NCBI RefSeq assembly: GCF_000520975.1
Contig: NZ_JACB01000044.1
Coordinates: 21,100 to 85,099, forward strand
Direction: 5' to 3'
DNA length: 64,000 nucleotides
Source: Aquimarina megaterium XH134
GTDB taxonomy: Bacteria; Bacteroidota; Bacteroidia; Flavobacteriales; Flavobacteriaceae
Shown here: positions 17,006 to 26,064 of the stretch, piece after piece
How positions within the stretch are numbered: the stretch's first letter is position 1
Layout of the letters: each line of letters opens with the position of its first letter
The notes under the pieces: generated by a model
The model's input: only the letters and a program-made list of their open reading frames with translations
Told to the model about the DNA's origin: nothing
Databases searched by the model: none
Made by a program: the position numbers and the translations under genes

Positions 17006-18133
17006 ATGAATTTTGAAATATTAGATTTTTTGATTTTAATAGGGGTAACTCAAGGGTTTATCTTTGCAATCATAATTTTATTTTCCAAATTTTTTAAAAA
17101 CAAGACCAATTTATACCTGGGCATAAGTCTTTTACTCGGAGTTTTTATCAATATTCAATATTGGGCCTTACATTATAATTGGTATAAAGAGTATCAAAAT
17201 TTTAGAATACTAGAAGATATTGAATTAGTATTGGCTTTTCCGGTAACCTTATATTTTTATTACTTAAAATTATTAAATCCCTCACTAAAGCTTAGAAATA
17301 AGGAGTGGTTATTGTTTGTTCCTTTTATTATATCAGTAGGGTTAAACTTATATATTGGTGGGCAATTTTACTTTGATTTATACCCTATTCATAACAAAGC
17401 ATGGATACCCCATTTTTATACAATAGAATATTACTTTTCGATTCTATTTAATTTAGGTCTACTTGTAGTAGAATTTCGCTTGTTATTTAAAAACAATATC
17501 AAATATCAACCCGATATCGGCTATGATCTTAAATGGATACGTCTATTTTATACTTTTCATGTTTTACTCATCTTTTTTTGGATTTTAACAAGTGTAGTAG
17601 ATTATTACTATAACAGTGATTATTCTATCATTATATGGCTATTGCTTAATATTCTTTTTTATTGGATCGGTTATCAAGGAATATACAAGTTTACCTTGGC
17701 CAAAAACAGATTCGAAATAAGAGAGATTAACAAAAAGAAAACAAACGAAAAACAGAAAGAACCTGTAAAACTTAAAGAAGGAGAAGACAACCCATATTTT
17801 AAAAAATTTATACAACTTCTAGAAACTGAAAAGTTATATAGAAATCAACAATTGAGTAGAGATGATATTGCAACTCGGTTAAATATAAGTATTGGTTACC
17901 TTTCTCAAATAATTAATAGTGTCGCTCAAAAGAATTTTTCTGATTATTTAAACGCGTACAGAGTGAAAGAAGCTAAAACTATGATTTTAGATCCTGAGTT
18001 TGATAATTATGATATGGTAGCAATAGGACTTGAAGCTGGATTTAATTCTAAATCTGCTTTTTATAAATATTTCAAGAAAGAAACCGGCAATACCCCAACT
18101 ACATTTAAAAAAATGCACAAAGAACAGATGTAA
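17006..18133 (+). CDS. AraC family regulator with seven-helix membrane sensor
   Basis: 375 residues. N-terminal half (about 1-235) is a 7TM domain (segments such as LIGVTQGFIFAIIILF, LLFVPFIISVGLNLYI, LLIFFWILTSVV, IWLLLNILFYWIGYQGIYKF); C-terminal approximately 110 residues are an AraC HTH (DDIATRLNISIGYLSQIIN and MVAIGLEAGFNSKSAFYKYF). A paralogue with the same architecture is at 40779-41915. Such proteins sense a membrane or periplasmic signal and bind DNA directly. The lipocalin-like gene follows on the same strand and may be a target. Confidence 0.88.
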   Translation: MNFEILDFLILIGVTQGFIFAIIILFSKFFKNKTNLYLGISLLLGVFINIQYWALHYNWYKEYQNFRILEDIELVLAFPVTLYFYYLKLLNPSLKLRNKEWLLFVPFIISVGLNLYIGGQFYFDLYPIHNKAWIPHFYTIEYYFSILFNLGLLVVEFRLLFKNNIKYQPDIGYDLKWIRLFYTFHVLLIFFWILTSVVDYYYNSDYSIIIWLLLNILFYWIGYQGIYKFTLAKNRFEIREINKKKTNEKQKEPVKLKEGEDNPYFKKFIQLLETEKLYRNQQLSRDDIATRLNISIGYLSQIINSVAQKNFSDYLNAYRVKEAKTMILDPEFDNYDMVAIGLEAGFNSKSAFYKYFKKETGNTPTTFKKMHKEQM

Positions 18134-18162
18134 TGATAAAAAAAGAGTCCATAATTGTTCAA

Positions 18163-18196
18163 TTCTAACTTTTAGAGACTTCTAACTTTTTGAACT
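18163..18196 (+). repeat. Tandem direct repeat TTCTAACTTTT
   Basis: Two copies of TTCTAACTTTT at 18163-18173 and 18180-18190, 17 bp apart, immediately upstream of the lipoprotein gene starting at 18232. Possibly a direct-repeat operator of the adjacent AraC regulator, whose family often binds direct repeats; may be chance in this AT-rich DNA. Confidence 0.35.
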
Positions 18197-18231
18197 CAAC
18201 TAATTTTGCTCAAAACAAAAAAAGAAAAGTT

Positions 18232-18639
18232 ATGAGCAAAAAACTAATTGTATTCGTTTTAATAACATTAAATATTACTTTTTCATGTAATACCGATGAT
18301 GATGTCGTCGGTACAATTAATGAAACATTTATTATTGGTCAATGGCAATTATCTAGTTCTACCAAAAATGGAACTGCTATTGATTTAGACACTTGTGATC
18401 TTATGGAAACTTATGTTTTTAGTAACTCTAATAAAGTAAGTATTACCCTTTACACTTTTAATACAAACAATGTATGTGAAGAAGGTGCTAAAACAACTTA
18501 TGATTATACTATTACCGGTACTAATCTTACCATTAGCAACAATAGTGCTTTTGTAATCTCGACTCCAGAAAACGCCACTCTTATTCTCACATCCAAAAAT
18601 TCATCAGATACTTTTGTAAATACATATACCAGGAAATAA
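18232..18639 (+). CDS. Lipocalin-like lipoprotein
   Basis: 135 residues. Lipoprotein signal MSKKLIVFVLITLNITFSC with lipidated Cys19, then an Asp-rich linker. The rest has the Bacteroidota lipocalin-like layout: FIIGQWQLSSSTKNG, DTCDLMETYVFSNSN, VCEEGAKTTYDYTITG, with two Cys (one after LDT, one after NNV) that likely form a disulfide. Outer-membrane or periplasmic. Ligand unknown. The frame can be opened to a TTG at 18190, but ATG 18232 after AAAGAAAAGTT starts at the signal peptide. Confidence 0.75.
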   Translation: MSKKLIVFVLITLNITFSCNTDDDVVGTINETFIIGQWQLSSSTKNGTAIDLDTCDLMETYVFSNSNKVSITLYTFNTNNVCEEGAKTTYDYTITGTNLTISNNSAFVISTPENATLILTSKNSSDTFVNTYTRK

Positions 18640-18660
18640 CCAAAAAATATCTCGTGTTAA

Positions 18661-18699
18661 AAATGTCTAGGTTTATTATCATTTTAAACCTGGACATTT
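18661..18699 (+). terminator. Rho-independent terminator
   Basis: AAATGTCTAGGTTT / AAACCTGGACATTT: 14-bp stem with one G-T pair and an 11-nt loop (18675-18685), followed by TATATTTTAT. It lies 22 bp after the lipoprotein gene. Confidence 0.7.
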
Positions 18700-18836
18700 C
18701 TATATTTTATAAGCTGAATATATAGTAAAGAAACCTTTTATTACACTCGGTATTATGAAGATTTAACAATATTCGTAACAACAAAACCCAGGGATAGTAC
18801 GTTAAGATATTCACACACGATCATGTTAAAGAACTC

Positions 18837-19397
18837 ATGAATATATTACCTAAATACGGGCTACTGCAGTTTAGAAATGCAGCGAGAATATATAGTAAGT
18901 CTATTACTGAAAGTCTGCAGCTCTTTAGAGAAGAAACAAAATTTCTTAAAACTTCTTTGTTTTTTTCTTATAAACACGACGAGCTAGAAGAACTCGATAG
19001 TGCAATTAATTTTTTAAAAGGGTTTGGTGTACTTATCTATGCAGATTATTTGTTGCTTGATCCAGATACTACAGAAAACCCCAGTAAGGTAACCGACAAA
19101 GAGATCCAGCAAAAAACAGAAGAAAAAATAAAGGATAATAAAAAGTTTATATTCCTGGCCACAGAAAATGCCATTAGTTCTAAACGTTGTAAATGGGAAT
19201 TACGATACGCCAATACACAAAAACCCAAAGATCATATCGCTATTTTCCCTATACGAGAAGATTATACAGATTATGGTGGTGCCGAGTACTTACTAAAATT
19301 TCCTTACATTCAAAAAAGTGAAATCAATCCAGATGGATATGATGTTAAATCCCCTAATGGAGATGTCATAGAACTAGGTGCCTGGTTAGCATCTTAA
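18837..19397 (+). CDS. Stand-alone TIR domain protein
   Basis: 186 residues. TIR-fold signatures: SLFFSYKHDE strand (residues 40-49) with the BB-loop region GFGVLIYADYLLLDPD, KKFIFLATENAISSKRCKWELRYA with the candidate catalytic glutamate E121 in the conserved Cys-x-W-E-L, then AIFPIREDY. Bacterial TIR domains are NADases or produce cyclic-ADP-ribose signals in defence systems such as Thoeris; no partner effector (ThsA-like), STING or NLR gene is next to it, so its role is open. Monocistronic. A five-codon frame (18823-18840) overlaps its start by ATGA and could couple translation. Confidence 0.75.
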   Translation: MNILPKYGLLQFRNAARIYSKSITESLQLFREETKFLKTSLFFSYKHDELEELDSAINFLKGFGVLIYADYLLLDPDTTENPSKVTDKEIQQKTEEKIKDNKKFIFLATENAISSKRCKWELRYANTQKPKDHIAIFPIREDYTDYGGAEYLLKFPYIQKSEINPDGYDVKSPNGDVIELGAWLAS

Positions 19398-20038
19398 TTT
19401 GGTTTCTAAAATCTTAGAAAATACCATATCACAAGTTAAGTGATTTACTATTCAGAGTTTTGTCGTTTACCAAAACCCTGAGATCAAATTCTTATATGAT
19501 TAATGGGCTTAACCATTTTTTATCTTCTTTAAATATTTTTTTGATTTTTTTTCAATATCTTCATAGTAAATCATAAAAAATTAAAAATTTACTGATTATC
19601 TACATTTTTTTATTTAAAAAAAACGAACTCCAATTGGGGGGTAATGCCCAATAACACGTCTTATATAATAGGCGCCATTATCAATACAAGTAACAATTAA
19701 CGTAGTGCCCAAGCTTAACCAATTTCTAGTAATTGTAGGTATACTTACCTATTTATAGTATATCTCTCTGGTATAAATCTTAGTAAAAACACGAAAAATG
19801 CTTCTAAAAAAATCATTTAGTATACATATACTACATGTTTTATTACCCTCTATGTTAATAAAACACTTTGATATTCTATATATCCAATTCCTTTCTATAT
19901 CAAAGATCCATTTTCTTTTTATTTCGGTATTTCATAAAACACTACCTATTCTATATACTCCCCAAAATATTCAAAATTATAATTCACCAACTAAAATGTA
20001 ATAGCATTTTAATTCATGTCTAATCAAATCACAATTGT
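19398..20038. other. Long intergenic region before the SusC gene (641 bp)
   Basis: AT-rich. Immediately after the TIR gene lies an inverted repeat TTTCTAA-AATC-TTAGAAA (19403-19420), then an imperfect hairpin TCAGAGTTTTG / CAAAACCCTGA (19452-19481, one mismatch); either may end TIR transcription. A third inverted repeat ATTGGG-N8-CCCAAT is at 19633-19652. A 67-codon frame at 19798-20001 is compositionally AT-rich and is not supported as a gene. The length of this leader before susC suggests regulatory content I cannot identify. Confidence 0.4.
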
Positions 20039-23000
20039 ATGAGAAAACAACTCTTAATTTTAATGTGTGCAGTGCTGCTATCAAGTATTGGTTATAGCCA
20101 AACTACAATAACAGGTACTGTTCGGGACATAGCAGGTCCCTTACCTGGGGCAACAATTCTAGTACAGGGAACTAGAACTGGAACGACAACAGATTTTGAC
20201 GGTAAATATACTATCGACGCAAACTCTGATCAGACATTAGTCTTTTCGTATTTGGGATATGTCACGAAAGAAATACCAATTGCTAATCAAACTACAATCG
20301 ATGTTATCTTACAGGAAGATGCCGAAGCCTTAGGCGAGGTTATTGTAACTTCTTTAGGGTTTGTAGAAAAAAGAGATAAACTATCTTCTACTTATTCTAA
20401 AATCGATGCAGACAAGCTAGTACAACCTGTAGAGAATAAAATCATTGACGGTATAGCTGGTAAAGCCGCTGGGGTAAGTATCAATGCCACTTCTGGAGAT
20501 CCCGGAGCTGGTTCTAATATTCAAATTAGAGGAACCAGTTCTCTGGGAGGTTCTAGCCAACCTCTAATTATTGTAGATGGGGTACCCTTAAACAATGATA
20601 CCATAGAAGGTTCTGGTAGTGGAGATACCTCTGCAGGAGTATCACAGCAGTCCAGGCTTAATGACCTTAATCCAGATGATATCGAATCTTTTCAAGTATT
20701 TAAAGGAGCTTCTGCAGGAGCATTGTATGGAACAAGAGCACTTAACGGTGTAATTGTAATCACCACCAAAAAAGGTAAAAAAGGTAAAATGAGAGTTACC
20801 TTCTCTTCTGGTGTTTCTATCGATGAAGTCTCGTATAAGCATCCATTACAACGATCTTTCGGACAAGGTACCAATGGTAACTATAGTCCAACATCTGCCT
20901 TCTCTTGGGGGGATAGAATCTCGGACAGAAGCGGAGCTCCAGATGATGTAGATACTACAGGAGAATTTTTTGAATCTTTGGTAACCAATACTACTATTTA
21001 TCCGATTACTCAAAAAAATAGAACAGATCAGTATGTAGATAGTAATTTTGACAAAGTATTTGGTACCGGGGTCACACTCGATAATCGTTTCACCTTAAGT
21101 ACCGGAAGTGAAAAAGGTACCTATTTCTTAAGTGGAGGTCACGTAGATCAGGACGGAACGATTAAAAATAGCTATTATAAGAAAACTAATTTCACCTTAT
21201 CTACTTCTCAGAATTTTACAGATAGGCTTACTGCTAATATCAAAGGAAATTACATACATACCAGCTCTAACAGAATTCAGCAAGGTTCTAATACCGCAGG
21301 GTTATATCTGGGATTACTGCGTACATCGCCAGATTTTGATATCACAGATTATAAAGGAGATTATAATAATGGAGCCGGAACTATCGTACAATCGCGTCAT
21401 CGTTCTTATCGAAGATATCTTGGAAACAGTGATAATGTAATTTATAATAATCCTCTTTGGACCATCAATGAGCAAGGAAGTACTGCCAAAGTAAATCGTT
21501 TTATTGGTACAGCAGAATTAAAATATCAATGGAACGATAATATCAACTCTATCCTTAGAGGAGGTGCAGATTTTTATTCTGATAACAGGGTATATTTCTT
21601 TCCATACTATACTGCAAGTTCTGCCCGAAGGTTTGGTTTACTTAATGACGAAACCATAAATAATGAAGAGTATACGATGGATATACTAACATCTTTTCGA
21701 TATGCATTAACAGAACAGTTAAACACTAATGTTATTATAGGATATGGTATTAATGACAGGAGAAGAAAACGAGATTTTATTGAAGCAGATAACTTCATTG
21801 CCAATTTTAGAAAACCATTAGATCCTGTAGAAATTTCGGCAAAAGAAAATATCTCCTCAGAGATTACCAGAACCTCGAGAAGGAATATTCGCTTCTATGG
21901 TACTGCCAATTTTGATTATGCCGATCAATTGTTTTTAACTCTTGGAGGGGCATATGAAAAACATTCTGTACTCCCAAAAAGTGATAATGCATTCTTTTAT
22001 CCAAGCGCAGAATTAGGCTGGACTTTTAGTCGATTAATTAATGGTTTTGATCCTTTATCCTTTGGTAAACTTAGACTTGCTTTTGGTCAGGTAGGTAATG
22101 TTCCTCTGGCACATAGAGAGGAAACCGTTTTTGAAGTAGGGTCTTTTTCTACTTTTTCTGATGCTATCGCACTCGAAGATTTTGGAGGAGGATTTCAATT
22201 CGACGAACGCCTTGGAAATCCAAACCTAAAACCAGAAATAAAAACAGAATACGAAGTTGGATTAGATCTTCGTTTCTTTAAAAATAGATTTTCATTATCG
22301 ACTACCTATTACAAAAACGAAACTAAAGATGTATTGCTTAATATAGCAATACCTCCAACACTAGGGTTTTCTGAAATTTATGGAAATGGAGCTACTATAG
22401 AAAATGAAGGGTTTGAAGCCGAATTGAAATACGATTTTATAAAAAACAGAGATTGGAAAGCTAGTGCTGCCATAAATTTTAGTACTAATAAAAACCTGGT
22501 TTCTAAGATCGAAGGAGGAGGAGTGGTTAATTTTACTCCCGGTAGTTCTATCCAATCTGTAGCTATCGAAGGAGAACCGTTAGGAGTTTTGTATACCCAA
22601 GGTGCTCAACGTAATGCTGATGGAAGCCTAGTACTAGATACTAATGGTTTTCCCATAGTAGATACTAGCGGTAACAAAGTAGTAGGAGATCCTAACCCAG
22701 ATTGGCTAGGAGGTTTACAATTAAGTATATCATATAAAGATCTATCGATATCGGCATTGTTTGACACCAGTCAAGGTAATGATATGGCGCAAAGAACTCG
22801 TTTCATCACTTCATACTTCGGAACTCACGGAGATGTAGGAAACACTATTACTTTAAATGAAGATTTGGTGAATTTTAATGGAGATGTTGTACCAGCAGGT
22901 ACAAGCGTAAGAGCTAATATAGGTAACTTCGGAAATGGAAACGTACTACTAGACGAGAGTTATTATAGAAACCTATATGGTTTTGGAGATGGTAAATTAA

Positions 23001-23266
23001 ATGAATTTGCTGTTGGAGATGCAAGTTGGACAAGGTTTAGAGAACTTTCATTATCCTATTTACTTAATTCTGACGGTTTACAAAAGACAACAGGGTTAAG
23101 TTCGATTGAATTTACAGCCTCTGGAAGAAACCTGGTTATCTGGACCGATGTAGTTGGTATAGACCCCGACATAAATCAATTTGGAGTCGGTAGAGGAAAA
23201 GGGCTGGATTATTTCTCGAATCCAGGAGTGAGAACCTATGCTTTTAGTATTAAGTTTAATTATTAA
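20039..23266 (+). CDS. SusC/RagA-family TonB-dependent outer membrane transporter
   Basis: 1075 residues. Signal peptide MRKQLLILMCAVLLSSIGYS; N-terminal carboxypeptidase-regulatory-like beta domain (about 23-110: ITGTVRDIAGPLPGATILV, GKYTIDANSDQTLVFSYLGY); TonB plug (about 115-240) with LGEVIVTSLGF, GKAAGVSINATSG and KGASAGALYGTRALNGVIVI; the rest is the 22-strand barrel ending in Phe/Tyr-rich YAFSIKFNY. Imports a ligand, often oligosaccharide or peptide, together with the SusD lipoprotein encoded 11 bp downstream. Substrate not inferable: no hydrolase or ECF/anti-sigma gene is adjacent. Confidence 0.95.
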   Translation: MRKQLLILMCAVLLSSIGYSQTTITGTVRDIAGPLPGATILVQGTRTGTTTDFDGKYTIDANSDQTLVFSYLGYVTKEIPIANQTTIDVILQEDAEALGEVIVTSLGFVEKRDKLSSTYSKIDADKLVQPVENKIIDGIAGKAAGVSINATSGDPGAGSNIQIRGTSSLGGSSQPLIIVDGVPLNNDTIEGSGSGDTSAGVSQQSRLNDLNPDDIESFQVFKGASAGALYGTRALNGVIVITTKKGKKGKMRVTFSSGVSIDEVSYKHPLQRSFGQGTNGNYSPTSAFSWGDRISDRSGAPDDVDTTGEFFESLVTNTTIYPITQKNRTDQYVDSNFDKVFGTGVTLDNRFTLSTGSEKGTYFLSGGHVDQDGTIKNSYYKKTNFTLSTSQNFTDRLTANIKGNYIHTSSNRIQQGSNTAGLYLGLLRTSPDFDITDYKGDYNNGAGTIVQSRHRSYRRYLGNSDNVIYNNPLWTINEQGSTAKVNRFIGTAELKYQWNDNINSILRGGADFYSDNRVYFFPYYTASSARRFGLLNDETINNEEYTMDILTSFRYALTEQLNTNVIIGYGINDRRRKRDFIEADNFIANFRKPLDPVEISAKENISSEITRTSRRNIRFYGTANFDYADQLFLTLGGAYEKHSVLPKSDNAFFYPSAELGWTFSRLINGFDPLSFGKLRLAFGQVGNVPLAHREETVFEVGSFSTFSDAIALEDFGGGFQFDERLGNPNLKPEIKTEYEVGLDLRFFKNRFSLSTTYYKNETKDVLLNIAIPPTLGFSEIYGNGATIENEGFEAELKYDFIKNRDWKASAAINFSTNKNLVSKIEGGGVVNFTPGSSIQSVAIEGEPLGVLYTQGAQRNADGSLVLDTNGFPIVDTSGNKVVGDPNPDWLGGLQLSISYKDLSISALFDTSQGNDMAQRTRFITSYFGTHGDVGNTITLNEDLVNFNGDVVPAGTSVRANIGNFGNGNVLLDESYYRNLYGFGDGKLNEFAVGDASWTRFRELSLSYLLNSDGLQKTTGLSSIEFTASGRNLVIWTDVVGIDPDINQFGVGRGKGLDYFSNPGVRTYAFSIKFNY

Positions 23267-23277
23267 AAAACGAAATC

Positions 23278-24693
23278 ATGAAAACTATATATAAACTAAT
23301 AGTATCCTGTATCGTAATCACGATGTTCTCCTGCGAAGATTATCTGGATGTTAACGAAAATCCAAATCAGCTGGTTGAAGTTCCATCGGGAGATCTCCTA
23401 TTAAAAGGAACACTCTTGGCCAATGCACAGGTACAACAAGGACAACTTGCTAGAACATCTATGTATTATTCTGGTGGACTTATCGGGCTAAACCTGGTAC
23501 AACAAACACTCTATAATTATGATTATACTCCTGGTGATTCTGATGCCGTCTGGGAATTGATCTATAACGGAATATTAGTTCAAAACAAGGAAATTAGAAG
23601 AATTTCTCCTAACCTAGATTTATTACAAGGGATTATCGATGTTAATGAGGCATTAGCTATTGGTACAGGAACGTCTCTTTTTGGAGATATCCCCTACTCT
23701 AATGCAGTACCTGATAATGCCAGTTTAGAATCTCCTGATCCTACAATAGATCTGCAACCAGACATCTATAGTAATTTGCAAACTTTACTAGATGGGGCTA
23801 TATCCAAAATAAATAATGCTACCACTAATGTAGGTAGTGAAGATATTTATTTTTCTGGGAATGGAGCTTCTTGGGCAGCAGCTGCGTACACTCTAAAAGC
23901 TAGGTATTATTTACAAACCAAACAGTATGACCTGGCATTAAACAATGTCGTAAATGGTATTAACAGTGCATCTGGAACCATGGCATATAAACCTATTGGT
24001 AGTGTCGATACAAACAGTAACATTCTTTTTAATTTTGTAAACAGTAGTCGTGCAGGTGATATGACAGGAGATAATGCTTTTTACCGAGACCTTATAGATC
24101 CTGCTAATTCTTCTGGCAGAAATAATGCCAAGACAGATGAGACTGCTCGTAGAAACTATTCTTACATTAGTGGGGATGGAAATCAGGATGATGGTATTGA
24201 TGGACCATCTACTCCTATGAAATTAGTAAGCTACGAAGAAAATTTATTGATCTGGGCAGAATGTATCTTGCGTGTAAATAGTGATAATCAGGGCGCCATT
24301 GATAAACTTAATGAACTAAGAGCTTATCTCGACTCAGGAAATGCATTTAATCTTATCGATGCAGCAGATACATTTAATTATGATCCATATGTCCTGGCAG
24401 ATTTTCAAGCAGGAGGAATTGAAAACACTGATAATATAGCAGTAGATAGAGCTATCTTAAGAGAGATTATCGAAGAACGTTATGTGACAGGGTTTAGCAC
24501 CTATATGCCATTTAACGATGCCCGAAGATTACTCAAATCCGATAGTGATGTTATTGTCCCTTTTCCCTTAAACAATACCACCACTACAATCAATCCACAA
24601 CGATTTTTATATCCACAGGATGAGTTAGATAGTAATGAAAATATCCCCCGACCCATTCCTGATTTATTTACTCCTACTGCAGTAAATCAATAA
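23278..24693 (+). CDS. SusD/RagB-family outer membrane lipoprotein
   Basis: 471 residues. Lipoprotein signal with Cys19 (MFSC). After it, EDYLDVNENPNQLVEVPSG is typical of the SusD-like 2 group, followed by alpha-helical TPR-like units (LLDGAISKINNATT, AAAYTLKARYYLQTKQYDLA) and the C-terminal PQRFLYPQDELDSNENIPRP found in most SusD proteins. Surface-exposed ligand-capture lid for the SusC barrel upstream; the pair is a single unit, ended by the hairpin at 24724-24755. Confidence 0.93.
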   Translation: MKTIYKLIVSCIVITMFSCEDYLDVNENPNQLVEVPSGDLLLKGTLLANAQVQQGQLARTSMYYSGGLIGLNLVQQTLYNYDYTPGDSDAVWELIYNGILVQNKEIRRISPNLDLLQGIIDVNEALAIGTGTSLFGDIPYSNAVPDNASLESPDPTIDLQPDIYSNLQTLLDGAISKINNATTNVGSEDIYFSGNGASWAAAAYTLKARYYLQTKQYDLALNNVVNGINSASGTMAYKPIGSVDTNSNILFNFVNSSRAGDMTGDNAFYRDLIDPANSSGRNNAKTDETARRNYSYISGDGNQDDGIDGPSTPMKLVSYEENLLIWAECILRVNSDNQGAIDKLNELRAYLDSGNAFNLIDAADTFNYDPYVLADFQAGGIENTDNIAVDRAILREIIEERYVTGFSTYMPFNDARRLLKSDSDVIVPFPLNNTTTTINPQRFLYPQDELDSNENIPRPIPDLFTPTAVNQ

Positions 24694-24723
24694 CTAAATT
24701 ATTCTATTTTTTTGGGAATGGTT

Positions 24724-24755
24724 AAAAACCTATGAAGTTAACTTCATAGGTTTTT
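24724..24755 (+). terminator. Strong rho-independent terminator
   Basis: Perfect 32-bp palindrome (16-bp arms, left AAAAACCTATGAAGTT) followed by T-rich TTTATA, 31 bp after susD. Ends the SusCD unit. Confidence 0.85.
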
Positions 24756-24988
24756 TTATATAAAAATTAGAATACAAGCTGATCTGTTCTAATAAAGTAA
24801 GACTTAGATAAATTTTAACATTTCTAAAATAGGGTAATGTTACTACTAAATGTTGTGTATATAAATTGAGAAGTCAAAATAGCTTCATAGATATTAAGAT
24901 ATTTTTTTTCATATGATGCAACCCTTTGGCTTTTATATTGTCATTTACTATTAGGTAATATTTATATAGAAACTAATCTATAAGCATT

Positions 24989-25369
24989 ATGAGAAATATA
25001 TTTTCAGTATTCGTTTTTGTTATGATAGGATATATCGGGTCTGCACAAGAGACACAACTTGCACAAGATCAAAATCCTAATTACAAAAAGGCGATGAATA
25101 GATTTTTAAAAAATAGTCAGGAATATACAATACAACAAGGTACTACTGTGCAAGAGACCTATAAAGCTATTGATCCTCTCGAAGAAAAAAGAGAACTACG
25201 CTCGTTACGAAGACAATACCGATCACAAAGAGCATACTGGAGACATGAACGAAGATTAAAACGTATCGAAAATACCAGGTATTATGACTATGGATCTTAT
25301 TATAGTTACAGACCGCGTGGATATGATTGGCTAACACTTGGCATATTAGGCGCATGCATTCTTTGGTAA
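24989..25369 (+). CDS. Small secreted Arg/Tyr-rich protein, unknown function
   Basis: 126 residues. Signal peptide (IFSVFVFVMIGYIGSAQ). Mature part is strongly basic (LRSLRRQYRSQRAYWRHER), then tyrosine-rich (YYDYGSYYSYRPRGYDW), and ends in a hydrophobic WLTLGILGACILW that could be a membrane anchor. No family recognised. It lies 46 bp before the LpoB gene and may be co-transcribed with it. Confidence 0.65.
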   Translation: MRNIFSVFVFVMIGYIGSAQETQLAQDQNPNYKKAMNRFLKNSQEYTIQQGTTVQETYKAIDPLEEKRELRSLRRQYRSQRAYWRHERRLKRIENTRYYDYGSYYSYRPRGYDWLTLGILGACILW

Positions 25370-25414
25370 TATCACAAAAAACACATTATAAAATACATTA
25401 AATAAAATTACAAA

Positions 25415-25999
25415 ATGAGAAAATCAATCGCTGCTATAGCAGTATTACTAGTAGTATCTTTAACTTCTTCATGCGCAAGAAAAATTACACGTGTAGCTCC
25501 AGATACACAAATTGATATTAGCGGACGATGGAACGATACTGATTCACGCTTTGCAGCAGAAGAACTAACGCAAGAAGTACTTACAGGAAACTGGATAACC
25601 GATCACACTCAGGAAAAAGGCAAAAAACCTGTCGTTATAGTTGGTTTAATACGCAATAAATCACATGAGCATATAGAAAGCGAGACCTTTATTAAAGATA
25701 TAGAAAAAGCTTTTATTCAACGACAAAAAGTTAGAGTAGTACAAGGTGGTAAAATGCGCGAAGAGCTAAGAGCAGAACGCGCTGATCAACAGGATAATGC
25801 CTCTATGTCTACCGTTAAGAAATTTGGATTAGAAACAGGGGCAGATTATATGCTTCAAGGCAATATTAATTCTATAGTTGATGCACATAAAAGAAACAAA
25901 GTAGTATATTATCAAATCGACCTGGAGTTAACCAATATTCAAACCAATGAAAAAGTATGGATTGGAGATAAAAAAATAAAAAAGTTTGTAAAAAACTAA
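25415..25999 (+). CDS. Penicillin-binding protein activator LpoB-like lipoprotein
   Basis: 194 residues. Lipobox with Cys20 (LTSSC). LpoB-like fold: ISGRWNDTDSRFAAEELTQEVL, GKKPVVIVGLIRNKSHEHIES, FIQRQKVRVVQGG, TGADYMLQGNINSIVD, then IDLELTNIQTNEKVW. LpoB in Proteobacteria activates PBP1b from the outer membrane; the Bacteroidota role is less clear. The COG3014 lipoprotein follows, as in other Bacteroidota, and a terminator lies between them. Confidence 0.85.
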   Translation: MRKSIAAIAVLLVVSLTSSCARKITRVAPDTQIDISGRWNDTDSRFAAEELTQEVLTGNWITDHTQEKGKKPVVIVGLIRNKSHEHIESETFIKDIEKAFIQRQKVRVVQGGKMREELRAERADQQDNASMSTVKKFGLETGADYMLQGNINSIVDAHKRNKVVYYQIDLELTNIQTNEKVWIGDKKIKKFVKN

Positions 26000-26029
26000 T
26001 TCTGTAGCACTCTAAATTCACAAAACACC

Positions 26030-26049
26030 AAGCTTTCTCAGGAAAGCTT
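26030..26049 (+). terminator. Rho-independent terminator
   Basis: AAGCTTTC-TCAG-GAAAGCTT with a 4-nt loop followed by five T. It lies between the lpoB-like and COG3014 genes, so the two may be only partly co-transcribed. Confidence 0.7.
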
Positions 26050-26064
26050 TTTTGATAATTGAAT

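Noticed and set aside
19798..20001. 67-codon frame before susC
   Set aside because: AT-rich, Ile/Leu/His/Phe-biased composition, no ribosome site, no recognisable family.
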